Below, in pieces: positions 57,397-64,000 of a DNA stretch of 64,000 bases. The notes below the pieces were generated by a model, which worked only from the letters and a program-made list of their open reading frames with translations, had not been told where the DNA came from and made no database searches. The translations under genes were made by a program, and so were the position numbers. Source of the stretch: Herbidospora galbida (GTDB taxonomy: Bacteria > Actinomycetota > Actinomycetes > Streptosporangiales > Streptosporangiaceae). The stretch lies in the NCBI RefSeq assembly GCF_005233835.1, contig NZ_SZQA01000017.1, positions 99,924-163,923 of the forward strand. The letters run 5' to 3'. The number at the start of each line of letters is the position of its first letter. Positions within the stretch are counted from its first letter, which is position 1.

Positions 57397-58168
57397 GGTC
57401 GACTTCTCCGGCTGGTTCCAGCTCCGCCTGGCCACCGACCCCGACCCGCACGACGAGCCGCGCGGCGTCTCGGGCTTCACCTGGTCCTATCCCGGCGAGC
57501 CCGACTTCGACCGCACGGTCAGGTTCCAGCCCGAGGGCGCGTTCGCCCGGGTGGCGTGCGAGCCGGAGATCGGCATCGGGGTGTACGTCGACGAGGTCCG
57601 CGTCGACGGATCGGCCTCGGAGCATCCGCTGGTCGGCGCGGCCGTCCACCTGGCCGACGAGCCGAAGTTCGAGGGCCGCAACGGCATCGTCGCCGAGGCG
57701 GGCTACGAGCCGATCATCCCGTTCCGGCTGAGGTTCGCGCACGAGGGCGGCTGGTTCGGCCGCTCCTACGCCGACCGCTACGACTATCCCTATCCGGAGC
57801 TGCGCGGCAAGGGCATCGACTTCAGCGACGAGGCCAAGGCCGACATCGCCCGCGTGACGGGCATCTCCGACCTGGGCGCGGTGTGGCGGGAACGGGAGCG
57901 CCGCCTGCTGCGGATCATCGAGGCCACGACGGACGAGGCGCTGGCCGAGACGTGCCGCTGCCGCATCGCCTTCATGAAGGAGAACGACTTCCTCATCGGC
58001 GACTACGCTCTGCGCTCCTTCTACGCCTTCGACCTCACCGGCCCCGTCGAAGGGGACCTGGTGCCGGTCGACCCCGCGGAGCCGTGGCCGATCCGCTACT
58101 GGATGGGCGGCTGGGACTTCGACTCCCTCTGCGGCTACATCTGCGCCACCCTGACCATCGTCAAGTAG
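57386..58168 (+). CDS. Unknown protein coupled to the ferritin-like enzyme
   Basis: 260 residues of no family that I recognise. It is soluble, rich in aromatic residues and acidic (for example GFTWSYPGEPDFDRTVRF, RSYADRYDYPYPEL, WPIRYWMGGWDFDSLCGYICATLTIV). Beta-strand-like alternation dominates the first half and a helix (DLGAVWRERERRLLRIIEATTDEALAETC) the second. The ATG lies inside the end of the ferritin-like gene, indicating translational coupling and probably a complex or a consecutive step. Confidence 0.65.
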   Translation: MGVEVDFSGWFQLRLATDPDPHDEPRGVSGFTWSYPGEPDFDRTVRFQPEGAFARVACEPEIGIGVYVDEVRVDGSASEHPLVGAAVHLADEPKFEGRNGIVAEAGYEPIIPFRLRFAHEGGWFGRSYADRYDYPYPELRGKGIDFSDEAKADIARVTGISDLGAVWRERERRLLRIIEATTDEALAETCRCRIAFMKENDFLIGDYALRSFYAFDLTGPVEGDLVPVDPAEPWPIRYWMGGWDFDSLCGYICATLTIVK

Positions 58169-58181
58169 GAGGTTCCTCCCG

Positions 58182-59132
58182 ATGGAGCATGTCCGCCTGG
58201 GACGCACCGGGCTGAAGGTCTCCCGGCTGTGTCTCGGCATGATGAGCTTCGGCGACCCGGCCAAGGTCCCCTGGCACCTCGACGAGGAGGCCGGCGCGCC
58301 GATCGTGCGCCGGGCCGTCGAGGCCGGCGTGACCTTCTTCGACACCGCCGACATGTACGACGGCGGGGCGAGCGAGGAGATCACCGGCCGCCTGCTGCGC
58401 CGCTTCTTCGCCCGTCGCGACGACTACGTCCTGGCGACCAAGGTCTACTTCCCCGTCGGCGACGGTCCCAACGACCGGGGCCTGTCCCGCAAGCACATCA
58501 GGTCGGCCATCGAGGCGTCCCTGCGCCGCCTCGGCACCGACCACGTGGACCTCTACCAGATCCACCGCTGGGACCGGGAGACCCCGATAGAGGAGACCAT
58601 GGACGCCCTCGGCGAGCTGGTCCGCGAGGGCAAGGTCCGCTACCTGGGCGCCTCCAGCATGTACGCCTGGCAGTTCGCCAAGGCCCAGCACGTCGCGACG
58701 ACGAAGTTCGTCTCGATGCAGCCGCACTACAACCTCCTCTACCGCGAGGAGGAGCGGGAGATGATCCCCCTGTGCCTCGACCAGGGCGTCGGCGTGATCC
58801 CGTGGAGCCCGCTGGCGCGCGGCCGGCTGGCCGGGAAGCGGGCCACGACCCGGTCGGAGAACGACCGGCTGGCCGCCATGCTCTACACCGAGGCCGACGA
58901 CGCGGTGGTGGCCGCCGCAGAGGAGGTCGCGGCCGCGCGCGGGCTGCCCGTGGCGCAGATCGCGCTCGCCTGGCTGATGTCGCGGCCGGGCGTGACCGCG
59001 CCGATCGTCGGCGCGACGCGGGCGGATCACGTCGACGACGCGGTCGCGGCGGCCGAGGTGAAGCTCGACGAGGACGAGGTGGCCCGGCTGGAGGCGCCCT
59101 ACCGGCCGCACCCCGTCCTGGGACACGACTAG
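58182..59132 (+). CDS. Aldo/keto reductase
   Basis: 316 residues, TIM-barrel NADPH reductase with the full tetrad Asp54, Tyr59 ([13 protein letters not shown]), Lys87 (LATKVYF) and His128 (YQIHRWD). The C-terminal cofactor region is [15 protein letters not shown]. Some members of this superfamily act on deoxysugars (EryBII-type), and a C-3 or C-4 ketoreductase is the step not otherwise represented in the sugar route here. A generic reductase cannot be excluded. It is the last plus-strand gene of the glycosyltransferase/ferritin-like operon, and its stop overlaps the end of the P450 gene. Confidence 0.85.
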   Translation: MEHVRLGRTGLKVSRLCLGMMSFGDPAKVPWHLDEEAGAPIVRRAVEAGVTFFDTADMYDGGASEEITGRLLRRFFARRDDYVLATKVYFPVGDGPNDRGLSRKHIRSAIEASLRRLGTDHVDLYQIHRWDRETPIEETMDALGELVREGKVRYLGASSMYAWQFAKAQHVATTKFVSMQPHYNLLYREEEREMIPLCLDQGVGVIPWSPLARGRLAGKRATTRSENDRLAAMLYTEADDAVVAAAEEVAAARGLPVAQIALAWLMSRPGVTAPIVGATRADHVDDAVAAAEVKLDEDEVARLEAPYRPHPVLGHD

Positions 59133-60328
59133 AACGTGACGCGCAGTTCCCGCACACCCCGGTTGGTCGAGTGGTCGCGCAGCGGCACCTCGGCCGCCGG
59201 GACGGCCAGGGCCAGGCCGGGGAACGCCTCGAACAGCCGCACCAGCGCGATCCTGACCACGACCCGGGCCAGCTGCTGCCCGATGCACAGGTGCAGGCCG
59301 TGACCGAAGCCGAGGTGCTGGCGCGCCTCGGCGCGGTCGAGCCGCAGCGTGTCGGGGTCGGCGAAGACCCTCGGGTCGCGGTTGGCGGCCGGGAGCGAGA
59401 GCGTGACGGCCTGCCCGGCGCGCACCAGCACGCCCTCGACCTCGACGTCTTCGAGCGCGGTCCGGTTGGGGGCGCCCTGGTGGGGGACGGTCGCGTAACG
59501 CATCAGCTCGTCGGTGGCGTTGCCTGCCAGCGACGGGTCGGCCCGCAGCGCCGCCAGCTGCGCCGGGTGCGTCAGCAGCGCCAGCACGCCCAGGCCGAGC
59601 ATGTTGGCGGTCGGCTCGTGCCCGGCGACGAGCAGCAGCAGCGCGATGTTGGTCAGCTCCTCGGCGGTGAGCTCGGCGCGGAGCTCGCCGATGAGCCCGC
59701 CGGGCCGGTCGCCCGTGACGAGGCCGTGCAGGTAGCCGCTGAGGGCGGCGAACGCCCGCCCGGCCTCCTCCTTCGGCGAGTCGAGGTCGACGACCGTCTG
59801 GGTGTCGCGCTGGAAGGCGGGATGGTCGTCGTAGGGCACGCCCAGCAGGTCGCACGTGACGATCGTGGCCACCGGAATCGCGAACCCGGCCATCAGGTCG
59901 GCCCCCGGACCGGCGGCGGCCAGCACCTTGAGCTGCGCGGCCACCACCTCCTCGATGGCCGGGTTGAGCGCGGCCAGCCGGTGGGCGGTGAAATGACGGC
60001 TCAGCAGCCGCCGGTAGCAGGTGTGCTCGGGCCGGTCCATGTTCACGAACCAGCCCGGCAGCGCCTCCTCGGGCGTGTGGTCGGGTTCGGCGCCGTCGTC
60101 AGGCCGGTATTCCGCGACGGGCACGTGGCGCAGCTCGGGCCGGTTGCTGAACCTGGGGTCGGAGAGCACCTGCCGGGCGGCGGCGTGGCCGGTCACCAGC
60201 CAGCCGACGTGGCCGTCGGGATAGGCGAGCGGGGCGACCGGGCAGCGCTCGCGCAGGGCCCCGAGCTCGGGCGGCGGATCGAAAAGGGAACCAGGGGCAC
60301 GTTTCGTCGGCAGCTCGATCGGGTCCAT
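59129..60328 (-). CDS. Cytochrome P450
   Basis: 399 residues. The I-helix motif is LLLVAGHEPTAN, the ExxR is ELMRY, and the heme loop is FGHGLHLCIG with Cys348 as ligand. The ATG at 60328 is preceded by GAAGGAG; an in-frame ATG 19 codons upstream lies in the divergent promoter region. A class-I bacterial P450 needing an external ferredoxin, which is not encoded here. Likely substrate is the peptide, an amino-acid precursor or a sugar; no feature decides between hydroxylation and cross-linking, and only one P450 is visible. Confidence 0.92.
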   Translation of the reverse strand: MDPIELPTKRAPGSLFDPPPELGALRERCPVAPLAYPDGHVGWLVTGHAAARQVLSDPRFSNRPELRHVPVAEYRPDDGAEPDHTPEEALPGWFVNMDRPEHTCYRRLLSRHFTAHRLAALNPAIEEVVAAQLKVLAAAGPGADLMAGFAIPVATIVTCDLLGVPYDDHPAFQRDTQTVVDLDSPKEEAGRAFAALSGYLHGLVTGDRPGGLIGELRAELTAEELTNIALLLLVAGHEPTANMLGLGVLALLTHPAQLAALRADPSLAGNATDELMRYATVPHQGAPNRTALEDVEVEGVLVRAGQAVTLSLPAANRDPRVFADPDTLRLDRAEARQHLGFGHGLHLCIGQQLARVVVRIALVRLFEAFPGLALAVPAAEVPLRDHSTNRGVRELRVTF

Positions 60329-60393
60329 TTCGGCAGGCTCCTTCAGGAAAACGAAATGCGCTCGGCCGGGAATTCGATCGTACATTACCCGTT

Positions 60394-60409
60394 GTCTCGC
60401 CGGCGAGAC
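60394..60409. promoter_or_regulatory. Cluster palindrome, copy C
   Basis: GTCTCGCCGGCGAGAC, perfect palindrome, preceded by GTT as in copy B. It lies in the 159-bp region between the divergent P450 and methyltransferase genes. A -10-like CATACT (60442-60447) for the rightward gene and TACGAT for the leftward gene place it near both -35 positions. Confidence 0.6.
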
Positions 60410-60487
60410 GCGTGATTTTCACCCCGGAGGGTTTCTTCGACCATACTTCGGCTATTGGAGAAAAGGCCGTCGAAGCGGGGAGAGGAA

Positions 60488-61345
60488 ATGACCGCGGATT
60501 TTAAGATCCCGACGCCGGAAGAGGTCGGCGATTTCTACGACCGGACCAACCGGCTGATCACCGAGTACCAGGGCGGCAGCATGCACTACGGCTACTGGCT
60601 CGGGCCCGGCGACGACAGCGACTTCGAGCGGGCGTCCGACCGCTTCACCGACATCATGATCGACAAGTTGCGGGTCCGGCCTGGTCAGCGGGTACTCGAC
60701 TGCGGCTGCGGGCCCGGCAAGCCGGGTGTCCGGCTGGCCCGGGTGACCGGCGCGGAAGTGATCGGCATCTCCATCAGCGCCCAGGACGTCGTGCTCGCCA
60801 ACGAGCGCGCCGAACGCGAGGGAATGGCGGCCCAAGCGCGTTTCCAGCGGGCCAACATGCTCGAACTCCCGTTCCCCGACAATCACTTCGACCACGTGCT
60901 GGCATTCGAGTCGATCGTGCACGTCCCCGACCGTGCCGCCGTGCTCACGGAAATAGCGAGAGTGTTGCGGCCGGGCGGCCGGGTGGCGCTCACCGATTTC
61001 ATCAACAAGGGCACGCCGTCGCAGGACGAGGAAGACCGGAGGGCGCTCGCCGACGCGCTCGCCTCATGGTGTTCGGCGCCTCTGGTGGAACTCGACGACT
61101 ATCCGGGGTTCGCCGAGGCGGCCGGTCTGGTGATCGACGAGATCACCGACGTGACCGAGAACACGAAGTACACCTATCCGAAGACCTACGGCCCGATGTA
61201 CGAGTACGCCCGCACCCACGGCGAGGTCCCGCCCGAGATGGCCCGGCTGCTCGACGCCGCCCCCGGCGAGGAGGCGATGAAGTGGGTCCTGCGGGAGGAG
61301 CCCACCGAGGGCGTCATCATCGCCGTCCTCCACCTGCCCGCCTAG
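60488..61345 (+). CDS. SAM-dependent O/N-methyltransferase
   Basis: 285 residues. Class-I fold with VLDCGCGPGKPGVRLAR (about 76-92) and the NMLELPFPDNHFDHVLAFESIVHVPDRAAVLTEIARVLRPGGRVALTDF stretch. The N-terminus (VGDFYDRTNRLITEYQGGSMHYGYWLG) matches enzymes of the RebM/rifamycin-methyltransferase group, many of which methylate sugar or phenolic hydroxyls. ATG 60488 follows GGGGAGAGGAA. Likely a late step on a deoxysugar or on the peptide. It is a single gene in its orientation, ending against the converging glycosyltransferase gene. Confidence 0.88.
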   Translation: MTADFKIPTPEEVGDFYDRTNRLITEYQGGSMHYGYWLGPGDDSDFERASDRFTDIMIDKLRVRPGQRVLDCGCGPGKPGVRLARVTGAEVIGISISAQDVVLANERAEREGMAAQARFQRANMLELPFPDNHFDHVLAFESIVHVPDRAAVLTEIARVLRPGGRVALTDFINKGTPSQDEEDRRALADALASWCSAPLVELDDYPGFAEAAGLVIDEITDVTENTKYTYPKTYGPMYEYARTHGEVPPEMARLLDAAPGEEAMKWVLREEPTEGVIIAVLHLPA

Positions 61346-62580
61346 GAGCGGAAGCGGGCCGTCAGCCGTTCGAGGTCGGCGACCGCCGCGCCGGGAGAGG
61401 GCAGCGCCTCCATCTCGGCCCGCAGCGCGGCGGCCCGCTCCCGGGCCGCCGGGTCGCCGAGCAGACGGGCGACGGCGTCCCGCACGTCACGGCCCAGAGA
61501 CGGGGAGGCCGCCACGGCGACCCCCGCGCCCTGGGCCGTCAGCGCGCCGACGAGTTCGGGCTCGTCGAAGTCGCCGTCGAGGTCCAGCCGCGGCACCACC
61601 TGCGGCACCCCGCACGCCGACGTCGTGGCCAGGGTGCCGGCCCCGCCGTGGTGAACCACCACGGCGCACGTCTGGGCCAGCGCGTGCAGTGGCACGAACG
61701 GCGTCAGGCGCACCCGGCCGGGCAGGCCCGCCAGCTCGCCGTGCCGGTCGGCGGGCACGGTCGCGACCACCTCCACGTCGAGGCCGGCCAGCTCCGCGAG
61801 CAGGTCGCGCAGCTGGGACGCGAACGCGTCGAGGCCGATGGTGACCGCCACCCGGGGCCGTTCGGGCGGCTCGGCCAGCCATCCGGGCACGACGGCCGGG
61901 CCGCCGTAGGGCACGTAGCGGGTGCGCAGGTAGGTCAGCCCGGCGTCCAGGCGCAGCGACGCGGGGAAGTGGTCGACGGTGAAGTGGCCCGTGACCAGGT
62001 CCTCGCTGAAACCGCCCGCACCGTATCGGGCCGCGCAGGCGCCCAGCCAGGCGGCCAGGGTGTCGGGCACCTGCGAGCCGGCCGGCCGCAGCCGCAGGTA
62101 GTCGCGGCGGGCGGCGCCGAAGCTGTCGGGGGTGTACATCAGCCGGGCGTGCGCGGCCCCCACCGCCGTGGCGGCGATCGCCCCCGCGTTCGTGGTGGGC
62201 TCCCAGATCACCAGGTCGGGCCGCCAGGCGCGGGCGAAGCCGACCAGCGGGTGGATGAGCGGCGTGTTCTCCATCCGGTACCACCAGGTGACCGCCTCGG
62301 AGTACTCGTCCTTCACGTCCTCCCAGGTCGGCGGGCCGGTCGGCGCGTCGACCCCGGCGCGGGCGTCCTCCAGGAGCGACGGGTCGGCCTCCAGCACGCG
62401 GGCCAGGCCGCGGTCGGAGCCGACCGGCACGGCCGGCAGCCCGGCGCGGGTGATCTCGCCGGCGAAATGGGGCTGGCTCGCCACGGCCACCTCGTGCCCG
62501 GCCGTGCGCAGCGCCCAGGCGAGCGGCACCATCGCGTGGAAGTGGGTCCGCGCCGGATAGGTGGTGAACAGGACGCGCAT
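61342..62580 (-). CDS. Glycosyltransferase, GT1 family
   Basis: 412 residues, starting MRVLFTTYPARTHFHAMVPLAWALRTAGHEV. Donor motif VHHGGAGTLATTSACGVPQVVPRLDLDGDFDEPELV is canonical. It shares the FSEDLVTGHFTVDHFPASLRL segment and overall design with the neighbouring paralogues at 54810 and 62580, showing duplication within the cluster. The ATG overlaps the upstream glycosyltransferase stop by one base. Confidence 0.92.
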   Translation of the reverse strand: MRVLFTTYPARTHFHAMVPLAWALRTAGHEVAVASQPHFAGEITRAGLPAVPVGSDRGLARVLEADPSLLEDARAGVDAPTGPPTWEDVKDEYSEAVTWWYRMENTPLIHPLVGFARAWRPDLVIWEPTTNAGAIAATAVGAAHARLMYTPDSFGAARRDYLRLRPAGSQVPDTLAAWLGACAARYGAGGFSEDLVTGHFTVDHFPASLRLDAGLTYLRTRYVPYGGPAVVPGWLAEPPERPRVAVTIGLDAFASQLRDLLAELAGLDVEVVATVPADRHGELAGLPGRVRLTPFVPLHALAQTCAVVVHHGGAGTLATTSACGVPQVVPRLDLDGDFDEPELVGALTAQGAGVAVAASPSLGRDVRDAVARLLGDPAARERAAALRAEMEALPSPGAAVADLERLTARFRS

Positions 62581-62700
62581 CAGCGGCTCCTCGCCAGCTC
62601 TTCCAGCCGCGGCACGAGCTGGTTGGGGGTGGGCAGGGCGAGCATCTCGTCCCGCAGGTCGGCGGCCCGGGCGGCGAACGACGGCTCGGCCAGCAGGCGC
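62580..62700. repeat. Duplicated 3' end of glycosyltransferase genes (copy 1; copy 2 at 63818-63938)
   Basis: About 120 bp at 62580-62700 and 63818-63938 are nearly identical by eye, including the CAGCGGCTCCTCGCCAGCTC start. They encode the same C-terminus (ending ELARSR) of two consecutive glycosyltransferases. This points to recent tandem duplication or gene conversion. Confidence 0.8.
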
Positions 62701-63818
62701 TCCACGGCGGCCCGCACGTCGGCTCCGGTGGCCTCCCCGGCGGGCAGGGTGAGCCCGGCGCCCTGGGCGGCCAGGCGTGCGGCCAGGGCCGGTTCGTCGA
62801 AGTCGTGCGGCAGCGCGAGCTGCGGCACGGCGTGCAGCGCGGTCGTGCTGAGCGTGCCCGGCCCGGCGTGGTGGACGACCGCCGCGCACGTCGGCGCCAG
62901 GGCGTGCAGCGGGGTGAAGCCGACCAGGCGGGTGTTGGCCGGGACGCGGGCCAGCCGCTCCCGCTCGTGGGCGGCGAGGGTCGCCACCACCTCGACGTCG
63001 AGCGTGCCGAGGTGGTCGAGCACGTCCTGCACGTCGACCACGTAGCCGCCGTCGGCGTCGGTCAGGCTCAGCCCGAGCGTCAGCGCCACCCGAGGCCGCG
63101 CGGGCGGTTCGCGCAGCCAGGAGGGCACGGTCGCGGGCCCGCCGTAGGGCACGTAGCGCATCGACACGTTGGCCGTGGCCGCCTCGACGCGCAACGAGCC
63201 GGGCAGCTGGTGGACGGTCAGGTCGCCCACCGCGAGGTCCTCCCCGAACTCTTCGGTGTACGGCCCCAGCCACGCCGCCAGCGGATCGGGGTCGCCGGGC
63301 CGGGCCAGCCGGAGGAAGTGGTCGCGGGTGACCCCGAAGACGTCGAGGCTCCACATCAGGCGCGCGTGCGCGGCCCCGCAGGCGCGGGCGGCGACCGCGC
63401 CGGCGTAGGTCGTCGGCTCCCAGACCACCAGGTCGGGCCGCCACTCCCGGGCGAAGGCGACCAGGTCGGCGGTCATCGGGAAGTTGACCATCCGGTGCCA
63501 CCGCTCGACCTGCCGGGCCAGCCCCGGGTGGACGTCGTCCCAGCCGACCTCGGAGGCGGGCCGCATAGCGCTGTCGTAGGGGTCGGGCAGCCCGGCGCCG
63601 CCGGTGCCGAGCCAGTCGGGGTGCAGGTCGATCATGCGCCAGAACCCGTGGTCGCGGCCGACGGGGACCGCCGTGTGCCCGGCCTGGGTGATGACGCCGG
63701 CGAAGTGGGCCTGGCTGGCGACCGCCACCTCGTGCCCGGCCGTCCGCAGCGCCCACGCTAGCGGCGCCATCATCAGGAAGTGCGTCTTCTGGGGATAGGT
63801 CGTGAACAGCACGCGCAT
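62580..63818 (-). CDS. Glycosyltransferase, GT1 family
   Basis: 412 residues, MRVLFTTYPQKTHFLMMAPLAWALRTAGHEV at the start. The donor loop reads VHHAGPGTLSTTALHAVPQLALPHDFDEPALA, where HHGGAGT has become HHAGPGT; its effect on donor choice is unknown. Its last 40 residues are nearly the same at DNA level as those of the next gene upstream (63818 onward). Overlapping stop and start codons place it in one operon with both neighbours. Confidence 0.92.
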   Translation of the reverse strand: MRVLFTTYPQKTHFLMMAPLAWALRTAGHEVAVASQAHFAGVITQAGHTAVPVGRDHGFWRMIDLHPDWLGTGGAGLPDPYDSAMRPASEVGWDDVHPGLARQVERWHRMVNFPMTADLVAFAREWRPDLVVWEPTTYAGAVAARACGAAHARLMWSLDVFGVTRDHFLRLARPGDPDPLAAWLGPYTEEFGEDLAVGDLTVHQLPGSLRVEAATANVSMRYVPYGGPATVPSWLREPPARPRVALTLGLSLTDADGGYVVDVQDVLDHLGTLDVEVVATLAAHERERLARVPANTRLVGFTPLHALAPTCAAVVHHAGPGTLSTTALHAVPQLALPHDFDEPALAARLAAQGAGLTLPAGEATGADVRAAVERLLAEPSFAARAADLRDEMLALPTPNQLVPRLEELARSR

Positions 63819-64000
63819 CAGCGGCTCCTCGCCAGCTCTTCCAGCTTCGGCACGAGCTGGTGGGGAGTGGGCAGGGCGAGCATCTCGTCCCGCAGGTCGG
63901 CGGCGCGCGCGGCGAACGACGGCTCGGCCAGCAGCCGGGCCAGGGTGTCGCGCACGAGCGCGTCGCCGGCCGCGCCGGAGTCGAGCGCCAGCCCGGCCCC
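63818..64000 (-). CDS. Glycosyltransferase, GT1 family (3' end only, runs off the window)
   Basis: Only the C-terminal 60 residues are visible. They end ELARSR and include LRDEMLALPTPHQLVPKLEELARSR-like sequence, nearly the same as the end of the gene at 62580. The stop overlaps the next ATG (TGATG). It must be the start of a longer minus-strand operon beyond 64000, so the cluster is not complete in this window. Confidence 0.85.
   Translation of the reverse strand, partial: GAGLALDSGAAGDALVRDTLARLLAEPSFAARAADLRDEMLALPTPHQLVPKLEELARSR

Overview
The window is chromosomal DNA from a high-GC filamentous actinomycete. Most GC-rich codons end in G or C, GTG starts and 4-bp ATGA/GTGA gene overlaps are frequent, and there are LmbU-, YtrA- and SdpABC-type genes together with a large NRPS cluster. 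I cannot fix the genus from sequence alone; a Streptosporangiales-like organism is a guess. I see no rRNA, tRNA, CRISPR array or insertion sequence.

Left flank (1-17661), housekeeping and cell-envelope genes: pyruvate dehydrogenase E1 (aceE); a small membrane protein/TetR pair; a papain-like protease fused to an alpha/beta hydrolase; a membrane-anchored trypsin-like protease; a lipoprotein-adaptor-ABC transporter-two-component operon; a GntR(YtrA)/DUF1648 pair; and an SdpC-SdpA-SdpB operon whose last gene is an LmbU-family regulator, closed by a strong terminator.

Biosynthetic cluster (about 17741 to beyond 64000). A six-module NRPS lies on the minus strand. The first protein is A-T-C-A-T-C-A-T-C-A-T and the second is C-A-T-C-A-T-TE, with Cys in the thioesterase nucleophile position. 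It is flanked by MbtH, SbnB- and SbnA-like enzymes (2,3-diaminopropionate), an odd carbamoyltransferase and a free acyl carrier protein. A short adenylating enzyme and a MIO-type ammonia lyase/aminomutase lie to the left. Divergently on the plus strand are an MppJ-like methyltransferase, an FAD-dependent halogenase with its flavin reductase, and an antiporter. These are followed by deoxysugar genes (aminotransferase, 2,3-dehydratase, 3,5-epimerase) which, with the C-methyltransferase and RmlA, resemble the set for a vancosamine-type 3-amino-3-C-methyl sugar. At least five GT1 glycosyltransferases, an aldo/keto reductase, a P450, a second methyltransferase and an unexplained ferritin-like/unknown protein pair complete the visible part. 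The cluster runs off the right edge inside a tandem array of closely related glycosyltransferase genes.

Inferred product: a halogenated, multiply glycosylated non-ribosomal peptide of up to six residues, probably with a diaminopropionate- or ureidoalanine-derived residue and a beta-methylated aromatic unit, released by a cysteine thioesterase. I do not recognise the compound. A palindrome, consensus GTCYCGCYGGCGRGAC with CGCYGGCG at its core, recurs near several cluster operons (18635, 43292, 47650, 60394, and a spaced variant at 54718). It is a good candidate operator for the LmbU-family regulator encoded at 16893.
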